From positions 156 to 64,155 of the forward strand of contig NVWA01000030.1 in NCBI GenBank assembly GCA_002746535.1: a stretch of 64,000 nt of DNA. The letters run 5' to 3'. The notes under the pieces were generated by a model that was given only the letters and a program-made list of their open reading frames with translations, was not told the origin of the DNA and made no database searches. This DNA comes from Planctomycetota bacterium. Its GTDB lineage: Bacteria > Planctomycetota > GCA-2746535. The translations under genes and the position numbers were made by a program. Every line of letters begins with the position of its first letter. The first letter of the stretch is position 1. Positions 8,606 to 17,118 of this stretch are shown one piece after another.

Positions 8606-9388
8606 ATGTTGTTTTTTAAATTCACTAGGACTCGAAGAAAAATATTTTCTGAATTCTCTCGAAAATTCATGAACTCGTGAATATCCCATTTCATAGGAGA
8701 TTTCTGAAATACTCATATGTGTATATAATAATAATCCTTTTGCGTTTTCCATCCGTATTTCCCTAATGCGTTGCATAGGTGGAATTTTAAAAGCCGCATG
8801 ACATGCCCTCGCTAATGTTGCTTGACTTACATGGGTGATATCACATAGAAAGTTTAAATCACATTTGAAATATTTTTTTTTTCGAATTAACGGTTCTAGT
8901 TGAAGCCATACATTGATTTCTTTATCTTGAGATACTTTAGGTTGTGTAAAATCGATAATTTCTGAAATGAGATTGCTGGTTTGTCCGTAAAATGCAATAG
9001 CGGAAGACTTTTTTTGTTCTTGGTGAAATATCGTGTTCATATTCTCAAAGGCAGTTCTCATTTTTCTATTTGATTTAAATACCCTATAATTTGATGGTAG
9101 TGGCATTAGTTGTGATGAAAAAAATGCTAAACTATAAAAACTTACCGGTACTAGGTTTTTTTCCCAAATGACTTCTTCGGTTTCATAATAATATAGTATG
9201 TCGCCTTGTTGGGCGGTATATCTTTTGCCAGAAATACTTAGTTGATAATTCCCTTTTAAGATTAGATGCACTAGATGACCAGGCGCAGATGTGCAACGTG
9301 TATAATGATTAGATTTGATATCTATAGTAGCAAAAAATACTATATTATCAATTAATGAAGATCCTAATGGAAATAATGAGTTTTTCAT
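8600..9388 (-). CDS. AraC-family transcriptional regulator (cupin sensor + double HTH)
   Basis: The N-terminal ~110 residues form a cupin-type sensor barrel (HLVHLILKGNYQLSISGKRYTAQQGDILYY). The C-terminal ~100 residues hold the two AraC helix-turn-helix motifs: FLCDITHVSQATLARACHAA and MSISEISYEMGYSRVHEFSREFRKYF followed by SPSEFKKQ. It is transcribed divergently from the phytanoyl-CoA dioxygenase-like gene at 9487 with a 98-bp intergenic region, so it probably activates that gene in response to a small sugar-like or organic ligand. The effector is unknown. The same AraC/oxygenase arrangement recurs at 20862-22740. Confidence 0.9.
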   Translation of the reverse strand: MKNSLFPLGSSLIDNIVFFATIDIKSNHYTRCTSAPGHLVHLILKGNYQLSISGKRYTAQQGDILYYYETEEVIWEKNLVPVSFYSLAFFSSQLMPLPSNYRVFKSNRKMRTAFENMNTIFHQEQKKSSAIAFYGQTSNLISEIIDFTQPKVSQDKEINVWLQLEPLIRKKKYFKCDLNFLCDITHVSQATLARACHAAFKIPPMQRIREIRMENAKGLLLYTHMSISEISYEMGYSRVHEFSREFRKYFSSSPSEFKKQHL

Positions 9389-9486
9389 ATGATTATAATT
9401 GCGACATTTTAATTTATTTTTACTAAATATCTTATCACAATCAAGGCTAATATAGGACCATTAATTAAATCTCTAGGAAATATATT

Positions 9487-10176
9487 ATGAAGACTTCAGA
9501 ATTAATTTGTCAATCAACTCAATATGAAGAAAGCGGATTTATTCAGATAAAGCAATTATTTTCTAAAGATCAATGTGAGGAAATTAAAAATATTAGTAAG
9601 AGAATTTGTGCTGAGAATGAACATGCCCCATCTGGCGTTCATGTCTTTCATGTTGACCAAATGCCTAAAGATATTCAAAAGTATATTTGTGGTCAATCGA
9701 TAGCATCAATACTAAAAACTATCATAGGGCCTGAAATAGAATTTTTAAGCTTTAAGCCCGTTTTTAAATCGGCAAAAGTTCATTTTGGAACTCCATGGCA
9801 TCAGGATTGGGCTTATTGGAAAGGTTCTCATAAAATTTCCATATGGATTGCTTTAGATGAAGCAACAATTGAAAACGGCTGTTTAAGGATTATTCCGGGA
9901 AGTCATAAAAACTTTAGAGAGCATGCACGTCCTGGTTCTAATAATGGATTTGATAATAGAATTATGGATGGTCAAATTTTGGACGAAGAAATCGTGGATG
10001 TTCCATTGAATGTTGGAGATGCCATTTTTTTTCATGATTGTTTAATGCATTCAAGTTATGAAAATACAATTGGCCTAGATAGATGGTCTCTTATTCCTAC
10101 TTATCGTGATAAAAGTTTAAATCACTTAGAATCGACTAACATGGAGAATTTCACCATGGGAACAATTTTATTATAG
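9487..10176 (+). CDS. Phytanoyl-CoA dioxygenase (PhyH) family Fe(II)/2-oxoglutarate oxygenase
   Basis: A 229-residue double-stranded beta-helix oxygenase. The Fe(II) ligands are visible as H105 and D107 in TPWHQDWAYW and H188 in HDCLMHSS, with the 2-oxoglutarate-binding R199 in LDRWSL. The GCLRIIPGSHK motif is the PhyH-family hallmark. Members hydroxylate diverse small molecules; the substrate here cannot be told. No signal peptide is present, so it is cytoplasmic. It is divergent from an AraC regulator and stands alone on its strand. A weak AGGAAAT precedes the ATG. Confidence 0.92.
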   Translation: MKTSELICQSTQYEESGFIQIKQLFSKDQCEEIKNISKRICAENEHAPSGVHVFHVDQMPKDIQKYICGQSIASILKTIIGPEIEFLSFKPVFKSAKVHFGTPWHQDWAYWKGSHKISIWIALDEATIENGCLRIIPGSHKNFREHARPGSNNGFDNRIMDGQILDEEIVDVPLNVGDAIFFHDCLMHSSYENTIGLDRWSLIPTYRDKSLNHLESTNMENFTMGTILL

Positions 10177-10264
10177 TTCATAACCCAAAGCTTCCAGATT
10201 TTATTTTAACTGACGCTTCTTATTTAATAGAGTAAAGATTCCCACGAAAACTCAGACAATCCAA

Positions 10265-10277
10265 GAACTAGAAGTTC
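10265..10277. repeat. Hairpin repeat copy 1 (GAACT-AGA-AGTTC)
   Basis: A 5-bp stem with AGA loop followed by CTATTA. The copy at 14653-14665 has the same loop and flanks with a compensated base pair. Confidence 0.55.
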
Positions 10278-10302
10278 GCACTATTAAACGTAAAAATAGC
10301 CA

Positions 10303-10326
10303 TTAGCATAGTTATAACTATGCTAA
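10303..10326. repeat. 24-bp perfect palindrome
   Basis: TTAGCATAGTTA followed directly by its reverse complement. It lies between the PhyH gene and the recombinase remnant. It may be a terminator stem or a recombination/binding site. No T-run follows on either strand. Confidence 0.5.
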
Positions 10327-10346
10327 CAGCCATTTTAGTTTTTATC

Positions 10347-10376
10347 TGTCCTTAAAAGTGTCCTTTGCTTGTCCTT
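10347..10376 (+). repeat. TGTCCTT iterons, three copies
   Basis: TGTCCTT starts at 10347, 10359 and 10370, i.e. spaced 12 and 11 bp, about one helical turn. Two more copies occur at 14509 and 14520. They lie next to a decayed tyrosine recombinase and may be arm-type or attachment-site binding repeats. Confidence 0.4.
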
Positions 10377-10410
10377 ATTAATTCGCACGCAAAACACACT
10401 TTTTAGAAAA

Positions 10411-10533
10411 TTAAGAAATCTTTTTCATCTGCTCTAATGAATCAATTGGATCTAGCTTGTAATAATGATTAAGCAAAACTGAAATATCTTTATGTCCAAC
10501 CCAAGTCATTAAAGTTTGAATGGATGAAAAACC
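10411..10533 (-). pseudogene. Tyrosine recombinase/integrase, C-terminal remnant
   Basis: The reverse strand reads GFSSIQTLMTWVGHKDIS then VLLNHYYKLDPIDSLEQM and a stop at 10411. The (L/V)GHKDIS...HYY pattern is the C-terminal active-site region of tyrosine recombinases, with the box-II His-x-x-Arg/Lys neighbourhood and the nucleophilic tyrosine in HYY. Only ~40 codons remain; the upstream part runs into the 3' end of the sigma-fusion gene. It is a decayed integrase and implies past integration here. Confidence 0.6.
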
Positions 10534-13500
10534 TATTGATACTGAATGGCTTCTAAAAGCTGATTTTTTTCTGCTTGCGGTAGATCTGATTCATTTATAA
10601 ATTTAGTGCCCGCTATTTCGTTTTGCTTTAATAAATTCCAAGCATAGTTCGCCTTGGCTTTGGTTGCAATATCTTTATCTTGAATTTTTCCTAGCCAACC
10701 TGATGCTGACTTCATCTTTTGCTTACTTCCTGAAACTACAATGAAAATATAGATGGCTTCATCTTTTGAATTACCTTGAGGTAGTTTTTCAAGCCAGTTC
10801 TCCATTTTTTTTAATGATCTACTTGAAAGCTCCCAGGCAATTTGTGAAAAGGCCCTTTGTTTGCCATAACCCTCTTCTAGTCTTTCTGCACTTGTAATTG
10901 AGTCTTTAAGGTTGCTGTGAATGGTGGAATAAATAATTCCGGCCAAGGCAGAGGATCTTCCTTCTCCAGGTAAAATATTTTCAGCCCAGTCACGAGCTTT
11001 TTTTAAATCAGATTTTGCCCAAATTTTTGATATGATGAAACAGGCGATATTTCGTCCTTGATTTTTATTGAGAGATTTTGCTGCTGTTATGGCGTCTTTC
11101 CTGTTTTTTGTCGTCCAGTGATCAAAAAGAGATTCGATGCAAGAATTTCGTTCTCGGCCTTGAGGGGCCTTTTTAAGAAAGTTAAATGATTTCTTTGGGT
11201 TAGAATAACTATAGTGGTTTGATAAACCTATCATTGCATACTCATGATCAGCACCCTTTAATGTTTCTGTCCATTTTTTTGCCCCTTGAAAGTCAAGGGT
11301 CGCCCAATTTTCAGACATTTTTTCTACAGCCTTGGATCGAACGGTTTCATCAAGAGTTGAAATCCATTCAACGGCACCTTTGGGGAAATTGTAATCCCAC
11401 CACATGGCAATTGATTTGGCGATATTAATTTTGTTCTTCTTTGATTTTAAAGTAGGAAATTTTTTAATTAAATAAGCTAGACCCTCTTTGCGATTAGAGA
11501 AATAAATGGCAGCCGTATGGATAACGTCTTCTTTAAGTTCACCATCAGGAAAAGTTTCAATAAGACGCAACCCTTCTACCTGATTTTTTTTCATAATAGC
11601 AGAAATCATATGTGAAATCATCTTAAATTTAATTTTTTTATCCGGTAACGTTTTTACAAGTTTCAACTTCTCCATAATATTTTTATTGCCACTATAAGAA
11701 ATTTTAATGAGCGATTTGTTTCTTTCTCGTCCTTCCTTTAAAGTCATGCAAAACGCAATTTTTTTTGAAAAAGGTCCTTGGGCTCGGGCAATATTAGCAA
11801 TAGCACTATTTCGTATGAAACCTTTTGGAATCCAATAGGCTATTTTTAAAGCCAATGATGGATCTTTGATACAGATTGCTTCAATAGCATTTAGATATAT
11901 CAACTGGCGTTGGCTTTCATTCTGACCTTCAGCCCATGATAATAAACCGCCAATATCATTATCTGCCCATTCAGTGGAAAGCTTTTTAATTAAATATGTT
12001 TTGTCAAATCGTTGAGGTAATGATTCAATCCAGTCGATCGCTTCTTCAGGATTCTTTTTTGTCCAATTAATAATAATAGATTCCATGGCGATCCAGTGAA
12101 TTTTCTCAACAGACGAATTTTTAACCCAAAGACCTGCCGACTTAGGGTTTGCCTTTGACCAATTTATCAAAATTAACCTTGTCGCATTAAAAGATCCGTT
12201 TCCAAATGTAATCGTTTCAATCCACTTTATTGCTGCTGCAGGATCTAAGAGAGCCCATTCACCAGCAACTTTTGCTAGTATTGCATCACGTAAAGGACCT
12301 TTTTTTAGTCGACCAACAGTTTTTACAGCCTCGAAAGGTTTAATACTTGCCAGTGAAAATGCTAAACCAGCTAAGGCGGTTTTTCCTCCATTTTCTATGG
12401 AGATATTTTGGCTCCATTTAACAGGTTCTAGGCTATTTCTTTTGGCCCATTGATAGATAATTAATGCATAGAGGCCTGAATATTTCCCTTCATTGCAGGT
12501 CGATGTAATTCCAGGGTAAGCTGATACTTGCCCATCAACGTCGTATGAATCTATTGACCATTTTCGGTTCAACCAAGGTAGTGACTTTAACCATTTTTCT
12601 TCATAGTTTGTGGCAAGCTTATTAATTTTTACATTTTGAGATTGCTTTTTTTCTTTTTCAAAAACATTGTCTGTGGTCTTAATTTTTTCTGCTTCTAAAA
12701 ATTCTTTGTCGGACAAAAGAATTCCGAGTTTTCTTAGTTTTTCCCATCGAAGATTCTTATCTTTGATTTGAGTAATTTTTTTAAGTTTTTTTCTGAAAGC
12801 GGTAATTGAGGTTGGAAGTGAATCTGTCAAATCATTTAAACTATGATCTATTAATACAACTTGTTTGACGGTCGCTTTTTGTTTCTTTTGTATGGGTTGA
12901 ACATTGTTATTGCTTTTATTTGAAGTAGACTGTAGGTTAGATGATTTATCTTCTTCTTCTTTTTCGGATTCAGTATTTTTTATATTGCTGGTATATGTTT
13001 TTGAATTCTCAGATATGTTTAAGTTGGTTTCTTCAGAATTGTTATTGTAAAGTATGGCTCCGGTACCAATCGATATTGTCAGGATTACAGGAATTAATAC
13101 TTTTGATATAGCAATAATGCTGAGACCTTTAGAGCTCAATGATGATGTGGTTGTTATTTTATTAATAACCTCTTGAGAAAAGAATGGATTGTCTGGAAAT
13201 ACTGGGGTTGATTTTTCAAGTAATTGATACAGCAGTACTGAACCAATAGATATGTAACCGGATTTTTGTAAAGAATCCTTTAAACTGCTTAGAGCTAATT
13301 TCAATTTGCGATCTATCGTTGATTTTGATAAATTAAATAATCTACCCAGTTCCTCAAGAGTTTTCCCGTGAAAAAATTTTTCGATGACCAGTAACCTGGC
13401 ATCTTCTGTTAATCGAGAAATATGCTCATGAATGACAAAAGTTGTTTCTTCATCTTTTGTGTCATTTTTTTGATTGGCTAATTGATTCTTTTTGGAGAGC

Positions 13501-13760
13501 ATCATTGCTCTTCTTCGATAAAAAGTAATGCCTTCGTTCATGGCAACTCTATATGCCCAACTTTTCAGACCAACTTCTGTAGATAAATTATGTAAATGAT
13601 TTAGAACTTTTAATAGGACGTTTTGAGTTAAATCTTCAGCATCATGGCTGTTTTTAACTACTTGCCAAACCACATTGTAAATGAATTGATGATATTCTTT
13701 TAATAATCCATTTAATGTTTCATTGGTTGGATGCTCTTTATATTGATCGAAAGTGTTCAT
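10533..13760 (-). CDS. ECF sigma factor fused to a transmembrane anchor and a long solenoid repeat domain
   Basis: Residues 1-165 are an extracytoplasmic-function sigma factor: region 2 with NSHDAEDLTQNVLLKVLNHL and LKSWAYRVAMNE, and region 4 with LLVIEKFFHGKTLEELGRLF followed by NLSKSTIDRKLKLALSSL. Residues ~213-238 form one transmembrane helix. A Ser/Asn/Lys-rich linker follows. From ~400 to the end come degenerate ~25-35 residue helical repeats with motifs such as WIETITF, WIESLPQ, WAENILPGEG and DP..A..W, resembling TPR/HEAT-like solenoids. The layout suggests a sigma factor tethered to the membrane with a periplasmic sensor, perhaps released by proteolysis; this is inference. CTGGAG lies ahead of the ATG. 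No separate anti-sigma gene is adjacent. Confidence 0.85.
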   Translation of the reverse strand: MNTFDQYKEHPTNETLNGLLKEYHQFIYNVVWQVVKNSHDAEDLTQNVLLKVLNHLHNLSTEVGLKSWAYRVAMNEGITFYRRRAMMLSKKNQLANQKNDTKDEETTFVIHEHISRLTEDARLLVIEKFFHGKTLEELGRLFNLSKSTIDRKLKLALSSLKDSLQKSGYISIGSVLLYQLLEKSTPVFPDNPFFSQEVINKITTTSSLSSKGLSIIAISKVLIPVILTISIGTGAILYNNNSEETNLNISENSKTYTSNIKNTESEKEEEDKSSNLQSTSNKSNNNVQPIQKKQKATVKQVVLIDHSLNDLTDSLPTSITAFRKKLKKITQIKDKNLRWEKLRKLGILLSDKEFLEAEKIKTTDNVFEKEKKQSQNVKINKLATNYEEKWLKSLPWLNRKWSIDSYDVDGQVSAYPGITSTCNEGKYSGLYALIIYQWAKRNSLEPVKWSQNISIENGGKTALAGLAFSLASIKPFEAVKTVGRLKKGPLRDAILAKVAGEWALLDPAAAIKWIETITFGNGSFNATRLILINWSKANPKSAGLWVKNSSVEKIHWIAMESIIINWTKKNPEEAIDWIESLPQRFDKTYLIKKLSTEWADNDIGGLLSWAEGQNESQRQLIYLNAIEAICIKDPSLALKIAYWIPKGFIRNSAIANIARAQGPFSKKIAFCMTLKEGRERNKSLIKISYSGNKNIMEKLKLVKTLPDKKIKFKMISHMISAIMKKNQVEGLRLIETFPDGELKEDVIHTAAIYFSNRKEGLAYLIKKFPTLKSKKNKINIAKSIAMWWDYNFPKGAVEWISTLDETVRSKAVEKMSENWATLDFQGAKKWTETLKGADHEYAMIGLSNHYSYSNPKKSFNFLKKAPQGRERNSCIESLFDHWTTKNRKDAITAAKSLNKNQGRNIACFIISKIWAKSDLKKARDWAENILPGEGRSSALAGIIYSTIHSNLKDSITSAERLEEGYGKQRAFSQIAWELSSRSLKKMENWLEKLPQGNSKDEAIYIFIVVSGSKQKMKSASGWLGKIQDKDIATKAKANYAWNLLKQNEIAGTKFINESDLPQAEKNQLLEAIQYQ

Positions 13761-13958
13761 TTAATATTTCTCCAGTTAAAATTATTGCAATTAAAACTAG
13801 ATACAAATGAGGGAATCATTTTTCCCAATAAAAACAAATAAAATAGACATTATATTGATTAAATCTAATTTTTTTTAAATTAAGGTTTTAAATCGGGTTC
13901 CAAATCTTCTATTTTTTAAACAGGTTTACAATTTTTTACTTTAAAGATGCCTTTGATC

Positions 13959-14084
13959 TCAAGAAATTTCATAGATATCGACCAGTTTTTGGCAATAGTC
14001 AATTTTCAGTTCCCTGATGGGTAATTTTTTGAGATCCTGCAAGCTAGTTTTAGCAAGAACTTTTCCGTCACTATCTTTTTTACC
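13959..14084 (-). pseudogene. Leucine-rich-repeat gene remnant
   Basis: A short minus-strand open stretch reads VLAKTSLQDLKKLPIRELKI then DYCQKLVDIYEIS and a stop. The spacing of leucines (LQDLKKLPIRELKIDYC) is that of LRR units common in PVC proteins. There is no start codon and the frame is closed upstream, so it is a fragment at best. The surrounding 13761-14106 is otherwise empty and AT-rich, and contains the upstream region of the sigma-fusion gene. Confidence 0.3.
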
Positions 14085-14106
14085 TTATTTTCAGCTGAAT
14101 CAATAA

Positions 14107-14464
14107 TATTATAGTTCTGATGCTTTTTCTGATTTATTTGAGCAAGGTCAATATTTATTTCAACAGAGGTATTATTTAGCATCTGGAGTTATTTTTAGAG
14201 CTGTACTTAAAGAAATTATGCGTGAAATGTGTAAAAAAGAAATGTGCTTTCCAGATAAAGACAGACCAATAATTAATGATTTATAACCAATCTTTGTATA
14301 AATGTGAAGATTTTAAGTATAGCAAATCTAGGATGCTCTCAACAACAGCACTGGCATCAATTGAAAATAATGCTGCTCATAATAGTTCCGAATTAAAAAA
14401 AGAAGAAGTAGAAAAGTTGATGAATGGTACTTTAGATTATATTTCAAAATTCTCGCCGGAATAA
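14107..14464 (+). pseudogene. Frameshifted HEPN/DUF4145-like gene remnant
   Basis: Frame 1 reads SDAFSDLFEQGQYLFQQRYY, LASGVIFRAVLKEIMREMC and DRPIINDL, then hits TAA at 14284. The next frame continues at once with NQSLYKCEDFKYSKSRMLST, TALASIENNAAHN and EEVEKLMNGTLDYISKF. A one-base insertion near 14282-14285 explains both halves. The pattern, helical RAVLKE.....LC followed by a NNAAHN motif, fits HEPN-like helical domains of the DUF4145 type, whose R-x4-6-H motif would read RNNAAH; here the Arg is Glu. There is no start codon. I interpret it as a decayed gene, possibly from a defence or mobile locus. Confidence 0.5.
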
Positions 14465-14508
14465 AACAATTAATATTAGTTTTATAATAAACTCACTAGC
14501 CACCTATT

Positions 14509-14526
14509 TGTCCTTGAACTGTCCTT
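14509..14526 (+). repeat. TGTCCTT iterons, two copies
   Basis: TGTCCTT at 14509 and 14520 (11-bp spacing), matching those at 10347-10376. Directly after, ATGAC recurs at 14542, 14552 and 14562, and includes the palindrome CATGACTAGTCATG (14551-14564). Together they look like a binding-site array at the other edge of the region carrying decayed genes. Confidence 0.4.
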
Positions 14527-14652
14527 GGGTGCTTACAAATGATGACAAACCATGACTAGTCATGACAATAAGCCCAAATGCTTAAGTCGTTTAAAATCAA
14601 CAGTTTGCCTTTAAAACAGGGTTTCGAGGCTGTTTAGAAAAACGATAGGTAC

Positions 14653-14665
14653 GAGCTAGAAGCTC
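14653..14665. repeat. Hairpin repeat copy 2 (GAGCT-AGA-AGCTC)
   Basis: Same loop and flanks as 10265-10277 (ACGA before, CTATTA after), with the G-C/A-T change on both arms. Confidence 0.55.
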
Positions 14666-14722
14666 ATGCTATTATGGCAAAATACGCGTTATTAGTTTAA
14701 GATAGTGTAGTTTTAAACATTA

Positions 14723-14758
14723 TTATATAATACCGGTATTATTAGTGGTATTATATAA
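14723..14758. promoter_or_regulatory. 12-bp inverted repeat operator upstream of GntR/LacI hybrid regulator
   Basis: TTATATAATACC (14723-14734) and its exact reverse complement GGTATTATATAA (14747-14758) flank a 12-bp spacer. The site lies 57 bp ahead of the regulator start and contains TATAAT-like sequence, so it is a likely autoregulatory operator overlapping the promoter. Confidence 0.55.
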
Positions 14759-14814
14759 AATTTCTGCTATTAATTAGATTCATCTTATATCTATTTTCCA
14801 TTTTTGTAGGAACT

Positions 14815-15927
14815 ATGGCAACCATTTCTTTAACAGAAAAGTACACAGATCAACTACGAGCTGAAATTCTAAAAGGCAAATGGCGTGATCCAAATACCTA
14901 TTTAAACGAAACTCAATTACGTGAATATTTTGATATTTCTCGTGTAACTGTCAGGCGAATATTAGCCAATCTACAAGAGGAGAATATTTTAAAAAGTGTA
15001 CCGTCTAAAGGATATGTTCTTGGCCCAGCTGTAGTCATGAAACAGCGAAAAAATGATAATAAGAATAAGAAGAAAACTAATAAAATTCTTTTTGTTAGGT
15101 CTCCTAATTTATTTGAGTTTCAAAGAAATAGCAATGAACAAGAAATTTTAGATGCCGCAAGTAGTGAAGCTAAATTACTTGGTTTGGAATTAGAATTTTG
15201 CCAACTACCTTTAAAAATTCTTGTGAAAGAATTAAAAGAAGGGTTTAAAGATAAAATTAGAGGGGTCGTTCTGCAATGGTATGAGAGAGAAGTTGCTGAA
15301 ACTTTATTGAAGTTAGGTATGCCAACGGTAATGATTGAATATGCTCATCATGATATAAACATGGATGCTGTTGTTCAAGATAACGAAGGTGGTATAGATC
15401 AAGCTATTGAGTTACTCTGGAACAAAGGTCATCGAAATATCGGATTGGCTGTTTGGGATGAGAATTGGTATCAACCCATTGAAAGACAAAAAGCTTTTGT
15501 TTCATCTTTATTATTAAAAGACTCTTTGAATACAAATTTTATTGGTAAAACAAATCGCTATGACAACGAGGGTGGACGTGAAATAGTCAGACAACTTTTT
15601 GGAAAATCAAAAAAATCACCTAGTGCCTTAATTATTTCTCACTTAAATATGGCCGTTGGAATATTCGAAGAACTTGAAAAACTGAAAATTAAACCTTGTG
15701 TAGATGTTGGGATAATTGCATGGGGTACTAGGACAATGAAAGAATTAACCTTTAAAGGTAGTAAATGGGAGAATTTAGAATTCCCTCTAATTAGTTGGTC
15801 TCGAAAAGATATGGGTAAGCTTATTGTTCGAAGTCTTGAAACTCGTTATCATAATCCATTGTTACCTCCCATACTTGTGAAGCTACCCATTCAAATAATT
15901 AACCCCAAATTAGAAATCCCACAATAG
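14815..15927 (+). CDS. GntR-type HTH / LacI-type ligand-binding hybrid regulator
   Basis: Residues 1-70 form a GntR winged helix (SLTEKYTDQLRAEILKGKW, LNETQLREYFDISRVTVRRILANLQEE, VPSKGYVLGP). Residues ~90-370 are a periplasmic-binding-protein-like LacI/GalR sensor, shown by GHRNIGLAV, AFVSSLL and the VGIIAWG segment. This architecture is typical of carbohydrate-responsive repressors such as AraR. A perfect 12-bp inverted repeat lies just upstream. The gene is followed by two secreted Kelch-like proteins on the same strand with a gap of 11 bp to the first, so it probably controls them. The ligand is unknown. Confidence 0.85.
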   Translation: MATISLTEKYTDQLRAEILKGKWRDPNTYLNETQLREYFDISRVTVRRILANLQEENILKSVPSKGYVLGPAVVMKQRKNDNKNKKKTNKILFVRSPNLFEFQRNSNEQEILDAASSEAKLLGLELEFCQLPLKILVKELKEGFKDKIRGVVLQWYEREVAETLLKLGMPTVMIEYAHHDINMDAVVQDNEGGIDQAIELLWNKGHRNIGLAVWDENWYQPIERQKAFVSSLLLKDSLNTNFIGKTNRYDNEGGREIVRQLFGKSKKSPSALIISHLNMAVGIFEELEKLKIKPCVDVGIIAWGTRTMKELTFKGSKWENLEFPLISWSRKDMGKLIVRSLETRYHNPLLPPILVKLPIQIINPKLEIPQ

Positions 15928-15938
15928 GAGACAGTTCG

Positions 15939-17084
15939 TTGAAAAATATACTTCGAAATATACTCATAGTTTTTATTTTTATTTCTGCCATTAATATTAT
16001 AGGTGACGATTCAAAAAAGATTGAAGAAGTGAAACACAAAGAAAATTCTAAATTAATTAAAATGAAATCTTTGGGATTTATGACTTTAGAAAAACATAAG
16101 GCAGATCGAAATGTATTGGATTTCTCAGGGATGGTTTATAGCTCATTTCATCACAAAGTTTATGCATTTGGCGGTGGACATGCTACTCAAAAGTTTCCGA
16201 ATAGTGTGCATGAATTTGATTTTAGTACTTTGAAATGGACACAAGTCACTCCTGATGTTCCACCTTCGGCATACATAGCTGAGAATTCAGTAAAAACAAA
16301 AGATGGCCAGATTCTAGGTGGGGTTAAATGGCAAGGTAAAATTTGGGCCGGTAGTCGTCATACTTACGATGGATTAGTTGCCTTGACTGATGGACGAATT
16401 GTAAGTGTTCAAGCTCAAGAATTTAGAGGAGCTAGTATAAAAAATTATAGTGAAAACTATAAAGGAGGTAGTGGACTTTGGATATTCGATCCTTCAAAAA
16501 AAGAATGGTCAGTAAGCAAAAAAACAGGTTTGGCCATTCCTTATAGCTTATCAGCCTTTGATCCTAATCAGCCGGAAATAATTTTCATGGGAAGATCTAC
16601 TCACATGCACAATAAATGTTTTTTTAAACTTAATTGGAAAACTGAAACGGTGAGTCTCCTTAGTTCTGCTCCCGCGACACAAAATGATACCAACCTCGTG
16701 TTTTTTCCGGATCGTAAATCAATATTTCTTTTTATTGATGAAAAAGGTAAACGAAAATCCAATGTATATGAATATTCTATAAAAGACAATAAATGGAAAA
16801 CCCTAAATCCTAAAGGTACTCCACCGAAACTGTATAGTTTAGGGGTTGTCTATGATAGTAAACATAAAGTACTGAGTGCATTTTATGATGGTATATTTCA
16901 TTATTATAGCCCCGTAACTAATCAATGGTATGCTCAAAAAGAAAAACATGAGATGGGCCGTTTGTTTCATCACATCATATATAATCCAATTGATAATGTT
17001 TATCTGATGTGTGGCGGTAAGTGGAATTCATATATCTACAAATTTTCTGATAAACCAGGAGAGTTTGAAGGTACGTCAAAGTAG
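15939..17084 (+). CDS. Secreted Kelch-like beta-propeller protein
   Basis: Translation most likely starts at TTG (15939), because AGGAG lies 8-12 bases before it. The N-terminus is a signal peptide (NILRNILIVFIFISAINII). The mature part shows beta-propeller/Kelch-type repeats: HHKVYAFGGGHATQKFPNSV followed by HEFDFSTLKWTQV; LWIFDPSKKEWSV; VYEYSIKDNKWKTL; HHIIYNPIDNVYLMCGGKW. Kelch propellers bind partners or form carbohydrate-active scaffolds; no catalytic motif is recognised. It sits 11 bp after the GntR/LacI regulator and 34 bp before a second, distantly similar protein, suggesting a three-gene operon for an external, perhaps sugar-derived, substrate. Confidence 0.6.
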   Translation: MKNILRNILIVFIFISAINIIGDDSKKIEEVKHKENSKLIKMKSLGFMTLEKHKADRNVLDFSGMVYSSFHHKVYAFGGGHATQKFPNSVHEFDFSTLKWTQVTPDVPPSAYIAENSVKTKDGQILGGVKWQGKIWAGSRHTYDGLVALTDGRIVSVQAQEFRGASIKNYSENYKGGSGLWIFDPSKKEWSVSKKTGLAIPYSLSAFDPNQPEIIFMGRSTHMHNKCFFKLNWKTETVSLLSSAPATQNDTNLVFFPDRKSIFLFIDEKGKRKSNVYEYSIKDNKWKTLNPKGTPPKLYSLGVVYDSKHKVLSAFYDGIFHYYSPVTNQWYAQKEKHEMGRLFHHIIYNPIDNVYLMCGGKWNSYIYKFSDKPGEFEGTSK

Positions 17085-17118
17085 TTAGTATATTTACAAT
17101 TTTTTTGAAGGAAAAGTG

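Noticed and set aside
14276..14464. Independent 62-residue gene
   Set aside because: Its sequence continues the upstream frame after a one-base shift, so it is the second half of a pseudogene.
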